Shown here: positions 9,715 to 20,158 of the stretch, piece after piece
Layout: each line of letters starts with the position of its first letter
Numbering within the stretch: the first letter of the stretch is position 1
Assembly: GCF_900115095.1 (NCBI RefSeq)
Contig: NZ_FOVH01000004.1
Span: 104,127 to 168,126, forward strand
Direction of reading: 5' to 3'
DNA: 64,000 nucleotides
Source: Actinomadura madurae
Lineage (GTDB): Bacteria; Actinomycetota; Actinomycetes; Streptosporangiales; Streptosporangiaceae
Program-made: the position numbers and the translations under genes
Notes under the pieces: generated by a model
The model's database searches: none
What the model was told of the DNA's origin: nothing
The model's input: the letters and a program-made list of their open reading frames with translations, nothing else

Positions 9715-12173
9715 TCGGCACCTCCAGCGTTCCCGTGCGCGCTCGCGAGCGTCCCGCTCGCGATCTTGACGATGCCGCCGGCGGCCGCGCCCAGGTCCCG
9801 GTACAGCGCGCAGCCGGCCGAGTCCGTCGGCAGCCACACCACCCGGTCGGGCAGGTCGGGGGTGATCTCCAGCGGGAGCGTGACCTCGCCGCGCGGCGCC
9901 GACACCGTCACCGCCCCGGTCGCGCCGATCTCCGCGGCCGTCGCGGGCGACAGCCGGGCGACCGCGGCCTTGGCGGTGCCCGCGAGGAACGGCTCGCCGT
10001 CCTGGAGGCGGCCCCGGTCCAGCAGCAGCCGCCACGTCGCGAGCAGCGCCTCGCCCTGCTCGGGGTGCGGCGGCAGCGGCTGCGCCACGTCCGGCGCGTC
10101 CGGGCGGGTGCCGCGGTGGGCGCCGAGTGCGGTCAGCTCGCGGCGCGCGGCGTCCGGTCCGGGCAGGCCCAGGTGGACGTCCATCTCGTCGGCGAGCGCC
10201 TGCAGGACCCGCAGGTCCGACATCCGCCCGGACGACTTCAGCACGACGTCGAACGGCCGGCCGCGGCCCTCCCAGTCGACGAACGTCCCGGACTTCTCCG
10301 CGACCGCCGCGACCGGCAGGACGACGTCGGCGCGGTCGGTGACCGCGCTCGGCCGCTGCTCCAGGCTCACCACGAACGGGGCGGCCTCAAGCGCTTTCAG
10401 CATCGCCTCCGGGTCGGGGAGGTCGTAGGGGTCGACGCCGCCGACGAGCAGCGCGCCGCGCCGCCCCTGCGCCGCCGCCGCGATGATGCCCGCGGTGTCC
10501 TCGCCGGGCCCGGTGGGCAGCTCCGCGACGCCCCACGCGCGGGCGACCTCGGCGCGCGCCTCCGGGTCGGTGACCGGACGGCCGATCGGCAGCAGCCCGG
10601 GCAGCGCCCCGGCCTCGATCGCGCCGCGCTCCCCGGCCCGGCGCGGCACCCACGCCAGCCTGGCGCCGGTGACCTGCGCCACCCGGACCGCCGAGGTGAG
10701 GGCGCCGGGGCTGGTGGCGAGCCGCTCGCCGACCAGGATGACGGCGCCGGGCGTCTCCAGCAGCGTCCGGACGTCGGCGCGGTCGTCGTCGCCGATGAGC
10801 GAGCCGAGAGTCTCGGCCTCCGCGCCGGGCGCCGTCGGCAGCAGCGTGCCGCCGAGCTTCGCCAGCCCGCGCGTCGCGAACGGCGCGGCGGCGTACACCG
10901 GGAGCCGGTTCTTGCGGAACGCCTTGCGGAGCCGCAGGAACACGATCGGCGACTCCTCCTCCGGCTCCAGGCCGGCGAGGAGGACGACCGGCGCCTTCTC
11001 CAGGTCGGAGTACGACACCTCGATGGAGCGTCCCGCCACGGACGAGGCGAGGAACCGCGACTCCTCGTCCGACAGCGGGCGGGCCCGGAAGTCGACGTCG
11101 TTGGTGCCGAGCGCGATCCGGGCGAACTTGGCGTAGGCGTAGGCGTCCTCAAGGGTGACGCGGCCGCCGGCCAGCACACCGGCGGAGCCGCGCGCCCCGG
11201 CGAGGCCGCGCGCCGCGATCGTGAGCGCCTCCGGCCACGACGCCGTCTCCAGCACGCCGTCCTCGTTGCGGACGAGCGGGTGGGTGAGGCGGTCGGGCCG
11301 CGTCGCGTAGGTGAAGGCCCAGCGGCCCTTGTCGCAGTTCCACTCCTCGTTGACCTGCGGGTCGTCCCCCGCCAGCCGCCGCGTGACCTTCCCGCGCCGG
11401 TGGTCGGTGCGCAGCGAGCAGCCGGACGCGCAGTGCTCGCAGACGCTCGGCTGCGACACGAGGTCGAACGGCCGGGACCGGAACCGGTACGCGGTGCCGG
11501 TCAGCGCGCCCACCGGGCAGATCTGCACGGTGTTGCCGGAGAAGTAGGAGTGGAACGGGTTGCCGTCGGCGGTCCCGACCTCCTCCTTCGCGCCCCGGGC
11601 GAACAGGTCGATGAACGGGTCGCCGGCGATCTGCTCGGAGAACCGGGTGCAGCGGGTGCACTGGATGCACCGCTCCCGGTCGAGCAGCACCTGGCTGGAC
11701 AGCGGGAGCGGCTTCGGCCAGGTCCGCTTGGTCTCGGTGAACCGCGTCTCGCCGCGCCCGTTGGACATCGCCTGGTTCTGCAGCGGGCACTCGCCGCCCT
11801 TGTCGCAGATCGGGCAGTCCAGCGGGTGGTTGATGAGCAGGAACTCCATGATGCCGTGCTGGGCCTTGTCGGCCACCGGCGAGGTGAGCTGGGTCTTGAC
11901 GACCATGCCCGGCATCACGGCGGTGGTGCAGGACGCCTGCGGCTTCGGCATCCCGCGGCCGTTCCCGGCGTCGGGGATCTCCACCAGGCACTGCCGGCAG
12001 GCGCCGATCGGGTCGAGCAGCGGATGCTCGCAGAACCGGGGGATCTGGATGCCGAGCAGCTCGGCGGCCCGGATGATCAGCGTGCCCTTGGGCACCTCGA
12101 TCTCGAAGCCGTCGATGGTGCAGGAGACCATCTCGACCTTCTCCACCGCCGCCTTGTCGTCGGTGACGGTCAC
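9711..12173 (-). CDS. nuoG: NADH-quinone oxidoreductase subunit G
   Basis: An 820-residue iron-sulfur/molybdopterin-type subunit of the peripheral arm. The N-terminus carries the [2Fe-2S] ligands ([15 protein letters not shown]), the histidine-containing cluster region [17 protein letters not shown], and [11 protein letters not shown] further four-cysteine set C..C...C, in CEHCASGC followed by C at WNCDKGRW, matches the extra N7-type cluster. The rest is a molybdopterin oxidoreductase fold without clear cofactor function. The GTG at 12173 was chosen because it overlaps the nuoF stop (GTGA) and gives the canonical short N-terminus. Confidence 0.96.
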   Translation of the reverse strand: MTVTDDKAAVEKVEMVSCTIDGFEIEVPKGTLIIRAAELLGIQIPRFCEHPLLDPIGACRQCLVEIPDAGNGRGMPKPQASCTTAVMPGMVVKTQLTSPVADKAQHGIMEFLLINHPLDCPICDKGGECPLQNQAMSNGRGETRFTETKRTWPKPLPLSSQVLLDRERCIQCTRCTRFSEQIAGDPFIDLFARGAKEEVGTADGNPFHSYFSGNTVQICPVGALTGTAYRFRSRPFDLVSQPSVCEHCASGCSLRTDHRRGKVTRRLAGDDPQVNEEWNCDKGRWAFTYATRPDRLTHPLVRNEDGVLETASWPEALTIAARGLAGARGSAGVLAGGRVTLEDAYAYAKFARIALGTNDVDFRARPLSDEESRFLASSVAGRSIEVSYSDLEKAPVVLLAGLEPEEESPIVFLRLRKAFRKNRLPVYAAAPFATRGLAKLGGTLLPTAPGAEAETLGSLIGDDDRADVRTLLETPGAVILVGERLATSPGALTSAVRVAQVTGARLAWVPRRAGERGAIEAGALPGLLPIGRPVTDPEARAEVARAWGVAELPTGPGEDTAGIIAAAAQGRRGALLVGGVDPYDLPDPEAMLKALEAAPFVVSLEQRPSAVTDRADVVLPVAAVAEKSGTFVDWEGRGRPFDVVLKSSGRMSDLRVLQALADEMDVHLGLPGPDAARRELTALGAHRGTRPDAPDVAQPLPPHPEQGEALLATWRLLLDRGRLQDGEPFLAGTAKAAVARLSPATAAEIGATGAVTVSAPRGEVTLPLEITPDLPDRVVWLPTDSAGCALYRDLGAAAGGIVKIASGTLASAHGNAGGAE

Positions 12174-13468
12174 TTGGCACCTCCCCAGAGGGTGGACTCG
12201 GCCGGGTCGAAGGGGCAGGCGCCCTGCTCGAAGTGCCGGAGGTACTCGTCCCGGAACAGCTTGATGGACGAGACGACGGGGCTGGTCGCGCCGTCGCCGA
12301 GGGCGCAGAACGCGCGGCCGAGGATGTTGTCGGAGATGTCCAGCAGGGTCTCCAGGTCCTCCTCGGTGCCCTGGCCGGCCTCCAGCCGCTTCAGCATGAG
12401 CTTGTACCAGTAGGTGCCCTCGCGGCACGGCGTGCACTTGCCGCACGACTCGTGCGCGTAGAACTCCGACCAGCGCAGCACGGCCCGGACGACGCAGGTC
12501 GTCTCGTCGAAGATCTGCAGGGCGCGGGTGCCGAGCATGGACCCGGCGGCGCCGACGGACTCGAAGTCCAGCGGCACGTCCAGGTGCTCCTCGGTGAAGA
12601 TCGGCGTGGACGACCCGCCGGGCGTCCAGAACTTCAGCCGGTGGCCCTCCCGGACGCCGCCCGCCATGTCGAGCAGCTCCCGCAGCGTGATGCCGAGCGG
12701 CGCCTCGTACTGGCCGGGCCGGGTGACGTGCCCGGACAGCGAGAAGATCCCGAATCCCTGGGACTTCTCGGTGCCCATCGCGGCGAACCACTCCGGGCCG
12801 TTCCCGATGATCGAGGGAACCGACGAGATCGACTCGACGTTGTTGATGACGGTGGGCCCGCCGTACAGGCCCGCCACGGCCGGGAAGGGAGGCTTCAGCC
12901 TGGGCTGACCGCGGAACCCCTCAAGGGAGTCCAGCAGCGCCGTCTCCTCGCCGCAGATGTAGGCCCCGGCGCCGCTGTGGACGACGACGTCCAGGTCGTA
13001 GCCGGACCCGAGGATGTCCTTGCCGAGGTAGCCGGCCTCGTACGCCTCCGCCACCGCCTGGTGGAGGCGGCGGATGACGTGCAGCACCTCGCCGCGGACG
13101 TAGATGAACGCGACGTTCGACCTGATCGCGTAGGAGCTGATGACGATGCCCTCGACGAGCACGTGCGGGTTGGCCATCATCAGCGGGATGTCCTTGCACG
13201 TGCCCGGCTCGGACTCGTCCGCGTTCACCACCAGGTAGCGCGGGTTCGGGCTCGTCGGCGGCAGGAAGCCCCACTTCATCCCGGTGGGGAAGCCGGCGCC
13301 ACCGCGGCCGCGCAGGCCGGAGTCCTTGACCGCCTGGACGATCTCGTCCGGCTCCATGCCGAGGGCCTTGCGCAGCGCCTTGTAGCCGCCGCCGCGCTCG
13401 TACCCCGCGCGGGTGAAGGAGTCGGCCTGATCCCAGTTGCTGGTGAGGATCGGGGTCAGCGTAGTCAC
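12170..13468 (-). CDS. nuoF: NADH-quinone oxidoreductase subunit F (NADH/FMN site)
   Basis: A 432-residue catalytic subunit that oxidises NADH through FMN. It shows the Rossmann-like segment [15 protein letters not shown], the FMN/NADH region [19 protein letters not shown], and the N3 [4Fe-4S] ligands [11 protein letters not shown] with the later cysteine in [12 protein letters not shown]. The GTG start at 13468 overlaps the nuoE stop (GTGA). The in-frame extension further upstream is nuoE read in another frame. Confidence 0.97.
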   Translation of the reverse strand: MTTLTPILTSNWDQADSFTRAGYERGGGYKALRKALGMEPDEIVQAVKDSGLRGRGGAGFPTGMKWGFLPPTSPNPRYLVVNADESEPGTCKDIPLMMANPHVLVEGIVISSYAIRSNVAFIYVRGEVLHVIRRLHQAVAEAYEAGYLGKDILGSGYDLDVVVHSGAGAYICGEETALLDSLEGFRGQPRLKPPFPAVAGLYGGPTVINNVESISSVPSIIGNGPEWFAAMGTEKSQGFGIFSLSGHVTRPGQYEAPLGITLRELLDMAGGVREGHRLKFWTPGGSSTPIFTEEHLDVPLDFESVGAAGSMLGTRALQIFDETTCVVRAVLRWSEFYAHESCGKCTPCREGTYWYKLMLKRLEAGQGTEEDLETLLDISDNILGRAFCALGDGATSPVVSSIKLFRDEYLRHFEQGACPFDPAESTLWGGAK

Positions 13469-14244
13469 TTGTTCCGTCCCTCCTGGCTTCCGGGCTTCGC
13501 CTCGCCGGGGACGGGCTTGCCCGGCTCGTGCGGCGGCGCGGAGATCTGCTCCGGCTTCACCGGCTCCTCCGGGCGCTCGCGGTCGGTCTCGGCGGACGGC
13601 GCCGACCACCCGCGCTCCTGCGCCAGCTTGAGGCCGACCAGCGACTCCGGCCCGGCCTGGACGCCCTCGCCGGCGCGCCCGTCCGGGAACCCGGCGAGCA
13701 CGCGGGACGCCTCCTTCCAGGTGGCAAGCTGCTCCGCGCCGCGTGAAGGAAGCACTTGCTCACCCGAGCGCAGGTCGTCGACGAGCCGCTTCGCCTTCTC
13801 GGGAGTCATGTTGTCGAAGAACTCCCAGTTGACCATCATCACCGGCGCGAAGTCGCAGGCGGCGTTGCACTCGATCCGCTCCAGGCTGACCTTGCCGTCC
13901 GGGGTGGCCTCGTCGTGCCCGACCCCGGTGTGCTCGCTCAGCTCGTTCCAGATCTGGTCGCCGCCCATGATGGCGCACAGCGTGTTGATGCAGACGCCGA
14001 CGTGGTAGTCGCCGACCGGCGCGTGCTTGTACTGCGTGTAGAAGGTGGCGACGCCCTTCACCTGCGCCGGGGTGATGCCGAGCTGCTCCGCGCAGAACTC
14101 GATCCCGTCCTCGGTGACGTGCCCCTCCACCGACTGCACCAGGTGCAGCAGCGGCAGCAGCGCCGACCTCGGCCGCGGGTAGCGGCCGATGATCGCCTTG
14201 GCGTCCGCCTCCAGCCGCTCCCGAATCTCCGGTTCGTACGTCAT
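13465..14244 (-). CDS. nuoE: NADH-quinone oxidoreductase subunit E ([2Fe-2S])
   Basis: A 259-residue thioredoxin-fold subunit that carries cluster N1a. The four ligands are visible as CINTLC (C-x4-C) and CNAAC (C-x3-C). The core ends near residue 180. A charged Pro/Glu/Lys-rich tail follows ([20 protein letters not shown]), longer than in E. coli. The ATG at 14244 ([16 protein letters not shown]) overlaps the stop of a 32-codon ORF, not of nuoD itself; see the entry at 14241-14339. Confidence 0.96.
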   Translation of the reverse strand: MTYEPEIRERLEADAKAIIGRYPRPRSALLPLLHLVQSVEGHVTEDGIEFCAEQLGITPAQVKGVATFYTQYKHAPVGDYHVGVCINTLCAIMGGDQIWNELSEHTGVGHDEATPDGKVSLERIECNAACDFAPVMMVNWEFFDNMTPEKAKRLVDDLRSGEQVLPSRGAEQLATWKEASRVLAGFPDGRAGEGVQAGPESLVGLKLAQERGWSAPSAETDRERPEEPVKPEQISAPPHEPGKPVPGEAKPGSQEGRNK

Positions 14245-14335
14245 CGGTCCACTCCCCCCATGACCGGGTCGATGCTGGCCACGGCGGCGAAGGCAGCAGG
14301 TGCGACCATGCCGCATGCCGGACCCCGTGCGATGC

Positions 14336-14339
<4 letters not shown>
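14241..14339 (-). CDS. 32-residue ORF: duplicated nuoD C-terminus between nuoD and nuoE
   Basis: ATG at 14337-14339 overlaps the nuoD stop (ATGA), and the TGA at 14241-14243 overlaps the nuoE ATG (ATGA). The ORF is therefore wired into the coupled operon. It ends in [13 protein letters not shown], nearly identical to the end of NuoD ([13 protein letters not shown]). It also shares an upstream GMVA, so residues 10-32 are a diverged copy of the last ~22 residues of nuoD. The first nine residues are unrelated. The simplest reading is a tandem duplication of the nuoD-3'/nuoE-5' junction followed by decay. Whether the peptide is made or stable is unknown; its main effect may be to carry ribosomes from nuoD to nuoE. 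Confidence 0.7.
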
Positions 14340-15678
<1,339 letters not shown>

Positions 15679-15682
<4 letters not shown>

Positions 15683-16458
15683 GCGTACGACCGCCTTTCG
15701 TCGGGCGGCGGGATCTCCGCCCCGCGGTATTCGACGGGGATGCCGCCGAGAGGGTAGTCCTTGCGCTGCGGATGCCCCACCCAGTCGTCGGGCATCTCGA
15801 TCCGCGTGAGCGCCGGGTGGCCGTCGTAGACGATCCCGAAGAAGTCGTAGGTCTCCCGCTCGTGCCAGTCGGCGGTCGGGTACACCGGCACCAGCGACGG
15901 GACGTGCGGGTCGGCGTCGGGGCAGGTCGCCTCCAGCCGGACGCGCCGGTTGTGCGTGATCGACAGCAGGTGCACGACCGAGTGCAGCTCGGCGCCCTCG
16001 TCCTTCGGGTAGTGGACGCCCGACACGCCGGAGCACAGCTCGAAGCGCAGGGACGGCTCGTCGCGCATCGTCCGGGCGACCTCGGCCAGGTGCTCGCGCC
16101 GGACGAAGAACGTGAGCTCACCGCGGTCGACGACGACCCGCTCGATCGCGTCCCCGAAGTCGGGGCCCGCCTTCTCCGCGGACGCCCCCTGGGAGCCGAG
16201 CGCCCTTTCGAGCTCGTCGGCGATCTCGTCGAACTCGCCGGCCTCGGCCGCGCCGCCGGGCCCGCCGTAGGGGCGCTGCGCGGACACCTTCGGGCTCTGC
16301 CGGATGACCAGGCCGCCGTAGCCGGACGTGTCGCCGGTCGTCTTCGCGCCGAACATCCCCTTGCGCGCGATCGGCTGCTCCCGGCGCTCCTCCTCGGTCT
16401 GCGCGGGAAGCTGGTCGGCGCCCTGCTCGGCCTGCTGCTCAGGATGCTGAGACGTCAT
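15679..16458 (-). CDS. nuoC: NADH-quinone oxidoreductase subunit C
   Basis: A 259-residue 30-kDa-type peripheral subunit. The conserved C-terminal signature is [19 protein letters not shown] followed by a segment beginning [16 protein letters not shown]. The first ~90 residues are a hydrophilic extension rich in Gln/Glu. The start at 16458 is fixed by an excellent Shine-Dalgarno (CAGGAGGTGG) a few bases upstream. It does not overlap nuoB: a 95-bp gap holding two inverted repeats separates them, the only real gap inside the operon's first half. Confidence 0.95.
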
Positions 16459-16472
16459 CGCGACCACCTCCT

Positions 16473-16499
16473 GGGGGGACGACCCCCCAGACCCCCCGG
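16473..16499 (-). repeat. 27-bp palindromic element upstream of nuoC
   Basis: The minus strand reads CCGGGGGG, TC, then TGGGGGGTCGTCCCCCC, two bases different from the copy at 7807-7833. The hairpin (six to eight GC pairs, TCGT loop) ends directly at the AGGAGG of nuoC, so in mRNA it could mask or insulate that ribosome binding site. Related G-rich palindromes are common in Streptomyces intergenic regions (recalled, not checked). Confidence 0.75.
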
Positions 16500-16508
16500 C
16501 AAGTGCCC

Positions 16509-16557
16509 GTGAACGCTGACCTGCACTCCGCTGCGCTCCGTTCCGGTCATCGTTCAC
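16509..16557. repeat. Inverted repeat at the nuoB 3' end
   Basis: GTGAACGCTGACC (16509-16521) and GGTCATCGTTCAC (16545-16557) form a 13-bp inverted repeat with one mismatch and a 23-base loop. The right arm overlaps the nuoB stop codon. It may be an mRNA processing or attenuation hairpin between nuoB and nuoC. It has no U-tract on either strand. Confidence 0.55.
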
Positions 16558-17099
16558 GCTCCCTGTCCCAAGAGCGGCAGCTGGCGGCGCTTGGCCTCTT
16601 CGAGCTCCGCGATCTGCTTCGCGCGCTGCGCCCCGAGCTTGGTGTTGTTGATCTTGTCGTGCAGCTTCAGGATCGCGTCCAGCAGCATCTCCGGCCGCGG
16701 CGGGCAGCCCGGCAGGTAGATGTCGACCGGGACGATGTGGTCCACGCCCTGCACGATCGCGTAGTTGTTGAACATGCCGCCCGACGACGCGCACACGCCC
16801 ATCGCGATGACCCACTTCGGCTCGGTCATCTGGTCGTAGATCTGCCGCAGCACCGGCGCCATCTTCTGGCTCACCCGGCCCGCGACGATCATCAGGTCGG
16901 CCTGCCGCGGCGTCGCCGAGGCACGCTCCATCCCCCACCGGGAGAAGTCGTGCCGGGGATCGCCGGTCGCCATCATCTCGATCGCGCAGCAGGCGAGGCC
17001 GAACGTCGCCGGCCACATCGAGCTGCTGCGCCCCCACCCGGCGAGCTTCTCGACCGTGGTCAGCAGGAAGCCGCTGGGGAGTTTCTCCTCTAGACCCAT
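16554..17099 (-). CDS. nuoB: NADH-quinone oxidoreductase subunit B (cluster N2)
   Basis: A 181-residue PSST-type subunit holding the terminal [4Fe-4S] cluster N2. The tandem cysteine ligand [10 protein letters not shown] is present near residue 36, followed by [13 protein letters not shown] and LPGCPPRPE with the remaining ligands. The start at 17099 is one base after the nuoA stop. The C-terminal ~25 residues are basic and helical. Confidence 0.97.
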   Translation of the reverse strand: MGLEEKLPSGFLLTTVEKLAGWGRSSSMWPATFGLACCAIEMMATGDPRHDFSRWGMERASATPRQADLMIVAGRVSQKMAPVLRQIYDQMTEPKWVIAMGVCASSGGMFNNYAIVQGVDHIVPVDIYLPGCPPRPEMLLDAILKLHDKINNTKLGAQRAKQIAELEEAKRRQLPLLGQGA

Positions 17100-17100
17100 C

Positions 17101-17460
17101 TCAGTCCCACTCCAGACCGCCGCGCCGCCAGATGTAGGCGTACGCCACGAGGACGGTGACGATGAAAAGGACCATCTCGACAAGGCCGAACAGCCCCATC
17201 CGGTCGAACGCGACCGCCCAGGGGTAGAGGAAGATGATCTCAATGTCGAAGACGATGAAGAGCATCGCCGTCAGGTAGTACTTGACCGGAAAGCGCCCGC
17301 CGCCGACCGGCTGCGGGGTGGGCTCGATGCCGCACTCGTAGGCGTCCAGCCGGGCCCGGTTCCACCGCTTGGGCCCCGTGAGCGCGGCCATTCCCACCGA
17401 GCCGGCCGCGAAGACGAAGGCGAGCACCCCGAGCACGATGATCGGAATATAGAGATCCAT
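17101..17460 (-). CDS. nuoA: NADH-quinone oxidoreductase subunit A
   Basis: A 119-residue three-helix subunit. It carries the conserved loop YECGIEP and the second-helix motif [16 protein letters not shown] with the acidic residues of the proton path. It is the first nuo gene. A Shine-Dalgarno GAGGAGAGG lies about 10 bases before the ATG. Upstream is a 145-bp non-coding stretch with a candidate operator, so the nuo operon likely has its own promoter here as well as possible read-through from the reductase gene. Confidence 0.97.
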   Translation of the reverse strand: MDLYIPIIVLGVLAFVFAAGSVGMAALTGPKRWNRARLDAYECGIEPTPQPVGGGRFPVKYYLTAMLFIVFDIEIIFLYPWAVAFDRMGLFGLVEMVLFIVTVLVAYAYIWRRGGLEWD

Positions 17461-17605
17461 ATCCCTACAGCCTCTCCTCGGGACGTACGACGTTGTACGG
17501 GACGGGCCGTCTGCGACCCGCCACCCTAGCCAAGGTGATCAATAGCGCTCCCCTCAGGGGGTCGGGTACTGCACTTTAGTCCGCTCACCTGCGGAAGCTT
17601 GCATT
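17461..17605 (-). promoter_or_regulatory. nuoA leader with near-palindrome
   Basis: The 145-bp gap between the reductase gene and nuoA. CGTACGACGTTGTACG at 17484-17499 is a near-perfect 16-bp dyad 24 bases upstream of the nuoA ATG. Further upstream, on the minus strand, a short CCCCTGAGGGG hairpin precedes TTGATCACCTTGGCTAGGGT, in which TAGGGT could be a -10 box, but no well-spaced -35 is evident. No Rex-type box is present here; that sits upstream of the reductase. Confidence 0.4.
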
Positions 17606-18862
17606 TCATGCCGCCGGCGCCACCTTCTGCATCGCGTTGATGACCCGGTCCATCGCGTCCCCGCCCTTCGGGTCGGTCAGGTTCGCCAGCAGCTTGAGCG
17701 TGAACCGCATCAGCGTCGGGTGCGGCAGGCCGTGCGAGGTGAGGAACTTCATGATCCGCGGGTCGCCGATGGCCTGCACGAACACGCGGGCGAGGGTGAA
17801 GTAGCCGCCGTGCTCGTCCTTCAGGATGCGCGGGTACTCGTACAGGGTCCGCTCGCGCTGCGCCGGGGTGCGGCGGGCGAGCGCCTGCACCATGATGTCG
17901 GCGGCCAGCCGGCCGGACTCCAGCGCGTAGTCGATGCCCTCGCCGTTGAACGGGTTGATCATGCCGCCGGCGTCGCCGACGAGCAGCATCCCGCGGGTGT
18001 AGTGCGGCTGCCGGTTGAAGCCCATCGGCAGCGCCGCGCCGCGGATCTTGGACGTGGCGTGCTCCTCGTCGAACTGCCAGTCCTCCGGCATCTGCGCGCA
18101 CCAGCGCTTCAGCATGCCGCGGTAGTCGACGCTCTGGAACGCCTTGCTGGTGTTGAGCAGGCCGAGCCCGACGTTGGACGTCCCGTCGCCGACGCCGAAC
18201 ACCCAGCCGTAGCCGGGCAGCAGGCGCTGGCCGTCCCACAGCTCCAGCCACGCCTCCATGAACGCGTCGTCGTGGCGGGGGCTCTGGAAGTAGCGGCGGA
18301 CCGCGACGCCCATCGGGCGGTCCTCGCGCCGGCGCAGCCCCATGGCGAGCGACAGCCGCGTCGAGTTGCCGTCGGCGGCGACGACGAGCGGCGCGCGGAA
18401 CTCGATCTCGTCGCCGCCGTACTCGGCGGTGACGCCGACGATGCGGTCGGTGCGCTCGTCCAGGATCGGGCCGGTGACGGTGCAGCCCTGCAGGAGCTTG
18501 GCGCCGGCCTTGGCGGCGTGCTCGGCGAGGAGCTGGTCGAGGTCGGTGCGCTTGCGGACGAGCCCGTAGTCGGGGAAGGACGCGAGCTCCGGCCAGGGCA
18601 GCTCGACCTTCACGCCGCCGCCGTAGATGCGCAGGCCCTTGTTGCGCCCCCAGCCCGGGTCGTTGACGTCGACGCCCATGCCGATGAGGGCGCGCACGGC
18701 CCGCGGGGTGAGGCCGTCGCCGCAGATCTTGTCGCGCGGGAAGGTGGCCTTCTCCAGCAGCTGGACTTCCAGTCCGGCCTGCGCGAGCCAGTAGGCGGTC
18801 GACGATCCGGCGGGGCCCGCCCCGACGACGATGGCATCCGCGTGTCGGGTGGAGTCGGTCAC
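17606..18862 (-). CDS. Geranylgeranyl reductase family FAD enzyme
   Basis: A 418-residue flavoprotein. The N-terminal FAD Rossmann motif is VVGAGPAGSSTAYWLAQAG, followed by CGDGLTPRAVRAL, the family cysteine segment, and a second FAD motif LLVGDAGGMINPFNGEGIDY near residue 290. Such enzymes reduce isoprenoid double bonds; next to nuo and menG it may reduce one or more units of the menaquinone side chain, as actinobacteria use partly saturated menaquinones (MenJ-type role, inferred). The GTG at 18862 was preferred over an upstream ATG because AGAGGA lies six bases before it, and the longer start would place the Rex box inside the gene. Confidence 0.88.
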   Translation of the reverse strand: MTDSTRHADAIVVGAGPAGSSTAYWLAQAGLEVQLLEKATFPRDKICGDGLTPRAVRALIGMGVDVNDPGWGRNKGLRIYGGGVKVELPWPELASFPDYGLVRKRTDLDQLLAEHAAKAGAKLLQGCTVTGPILDERTDRIVGVTAEYGGDEIEFRAPLVVAADGNSTRLSLAMGLRRREDRPMGVAVRRYFQSPRHDDAFMEAWLELWDGQRLLPGYGWVFGVGDGTSNVGLGLLNTSKAFQSVDYRGMLKRWCAQMPEDWQFDEEHATSKIRGAALPMGFNRQPHYTRGMLLVGDAGGMINPFNGEGIDYALESGRLAADIMVQALARRTPAQRERTLYEYPRILKDEHGGYFTLARVFVQAIGDPRIMKFLTSHGLPHPTLMRFTLKLLANLTDPKGGDAMDRVINAMQKVAPAA

Positions 18863-18884
18863 GATGGTCCTCTTCGCTCGTTCG

Positions 18885-18904
18885 CTTGTGAAGTACTTCA
18901 CAAG
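18885..18904. promoter_or_regulatory. Rex-type operator (perfect palindrome)
   Basis: CTTGTGAAGTACTTCACAAG is a perfect 20-bp palindrome whose core TTGTGAA-N4-TTCACAA equals the operator consensus described for Rex of Streptomyces coelicolor. It lies 23 bp upstream of the reductase GTG. A minus-strand TAGACT at 18922-18917 could be the -10, which would put the operator over the transcription start, a repressor position. Because Rex releases DNA when NADH is high, the reductase (and possibly nuo by read-through) would be induced under reducing conditions. Binding is predicted; rex is encoded at 41.8-42.6 kb. Confidence 0.88.
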
Positions 18905-19011
18905 GATCCGTTGGGGAGTCTATTCCTTTATCACGACTGGTGGGTACTTCTGGGGCGGTCCGAGTTTGGAGCGGTCCGAGCCCACCGGCCCGTCACCGGG
19001 TCGAGGGGGCC

Positions 19012-19728
19012 TCAGCCGGGCTTGACGGCGTGGTGCAGCGCGGCCACCCCGAACGTGAGGTCGCGCCAGCGCACCTCGCCCCAGCCCGCGTCCTGGATCA
19101 GCCGCGCCAGCGCCGCCTGGTCCGGCCAGGCCAGCGTCGACTCGGCGAGGTAGCGGTAGGAGTCGGGGTTGGAGCTGACCCGTGCCAGCAGCGGCAGCCC
19201 GTACCGCAGATGCGCCCGGTGGCCGAGCGCCAGCACCGCGTTCGGGGGGTGGCTCACCTCGCAGACCAGCAGCCGCCCGCCCGGTCTGGTCACCCTGCGC
19301 AGCTCGCGCAGCGCGCGTCCGGTGTCGGCGACGTTGCGCAGCCCGAAGGAGATGGTGACGGCGTCGAAGGAGGCGTCCGCGAAAGGGAGGCGCAGCGCGT
19401 CACCCGCCACGAAGCTCAGCCCCCGGACGCCGCCCGGCCGCCCCCGGCCGTGCCGGCGCACCCCGACGCGCAGCATGCCGAGCGAGAAGTCGCACGCCAC
19501 CGTGTCGGCGCCGGCCTCGGCGAACGGCACCGACGAGGTGCCCGTCCCCGCCGCGAGGTCGAGGACGCGCTCACCCGGCTTCGCCGCCAGCGCCCGGACG
19601 ACCTCCCGCCGCCACCGCCGGTCCTGTCCGCCGGTCATCAGCGTGTTCAGCAGGTCGTACCGCTCCGCGGTGCCGTCGAACATCGCCGCGACGTCGGCGG
19701 GCTGCTTGTCGAGTGAGGCGCGGGTCAT
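19012..19728 (-). CDS. menG: Demethylmenaquinone methyltransferase
   Basis: A 238-residue UbiE/MenG class I methyltransferase that adds the ring methyl of menaquinone using S-adenosylmethionine. Motifs: [20 protein letters not shown] at the N-terminus, the SAM-binding loop [19 protein letters not shown], and the UbiE signature [19 protein letters not shown]. Same strand as the reductase, with a ~110-bp gap that contains the Rex box. The context of polyprenyl synthase, reductase and complex I supports a quinone role. Confidence 0.94.
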   Translation of the reverse strand: MTRASLDKQPADVAAMFDGTAERYDLLNTLMTGGQDRRWRREVVRALAAKPGERVLDLAAGTGTSSVPFAEAGADTVACDFSLGMLRVGVRRHGRGRPGGVRGLSFVAGDALRLPFADASFDAVTISFGLRNVADTGRALRELRRVTRPGGRLLVCEVSHPPNAVLALGHRAHLRYGLPLLARVSSNPDSYRYLAESTLAWPDQAALARLIQDAGWGEVRWRDLTFGVAALHHAVKPG

Positions 19729-19778
19729 GCCCCCACCCTAAGAGGCCCCGCGCACCGCCGGGCGCAAGGGGCTCGCGG

Positions 19779-19853
19779 GTGTCACTCCGCGCGGGAGCGC
19801 ACTGTCTCACTCAGCGCGGGGCCGCGCCGTGTCACTCCGCGCGGGGCGTGTCC
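19779..19853. repeat. 25-bp tandem repeat, three units, at the 3' end of the DUF4229 gene
   Basis: Three units start at 19779, 19804 and 19829. Each begins with a form of GTGTCACTCCGCGCGGG followed by a more variable 8-base tail. The last two overlap the end of the DUF4229 coding region and shape its C-terminus (SDTARPRAE); the first lies in the gap before menG. It looks like recent slippage. Confidence 0.75.
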
Positions 19854-20088
19854 CGTCCTCCTTGGTGACCGACTTCTCGAAGCGCTCCCGCTGGGCGCGC
19901 ACGCCCCGGGTGACGGCGGCCGACATCCGATCCCGCTGGGCGGACAGCAGCACGTAGCTGACGATCCCGCTGATCAGCAGGGCCAGCATCAGGAGCAGGA
20001 AACCGCGGGCCCCGAAGAGCGCGAGCACGCCCGCGGTGGCCGCGAAGATCGCGAGCCGCGCGAGGGTGTAGAGCAGGACGGAACGCAT
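19807..20088 (-). CDS. DUF4229 small membrane protein
   Basis: A 93-residue protein with two closely spaced hydrophobic helices (residues ~5-45, with ARGFLLLMLALLISG) and a basic cytoplasmic tail containing LLSAQRDRMSAAVTRG, the pattern of the actinobacterial DUF4229 family. Function is unknown. It lies upstream of menG on the same strand, separated by about 80 bp. The 3' end is built from a 25-bp tandem repeat. Confidence 0.8.
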   Translation of the reverse strand: MRSVLLYTLARLAIFAATAGVLALFGARGFLLLMLALLISGIVSYVLLSAQRDRMSAAVTRGVRAQRERFEKSVTKEDGTRPARSDTARPRAE

Positions 20089-20158
20089 GACCCTTCGAGG
20101 GTATCCCCGCGATCCGGCGACCCCGGCCCGGGGTCGCCGCCCGGGGTCACGGAGGCGG

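Noticed and set aside
9735..12413. 892-codon plus-strand ORF
   Set aside because: Antisense to nuoG and nuoF, whose iron-sulfur motifs are unmistakable.
17484..17499. Second Rex site at nuoA
   Set aside because: The dyad CGTACGACGTTGTACG lacks the TGTGAA/TTCACA arms needed for Rex.
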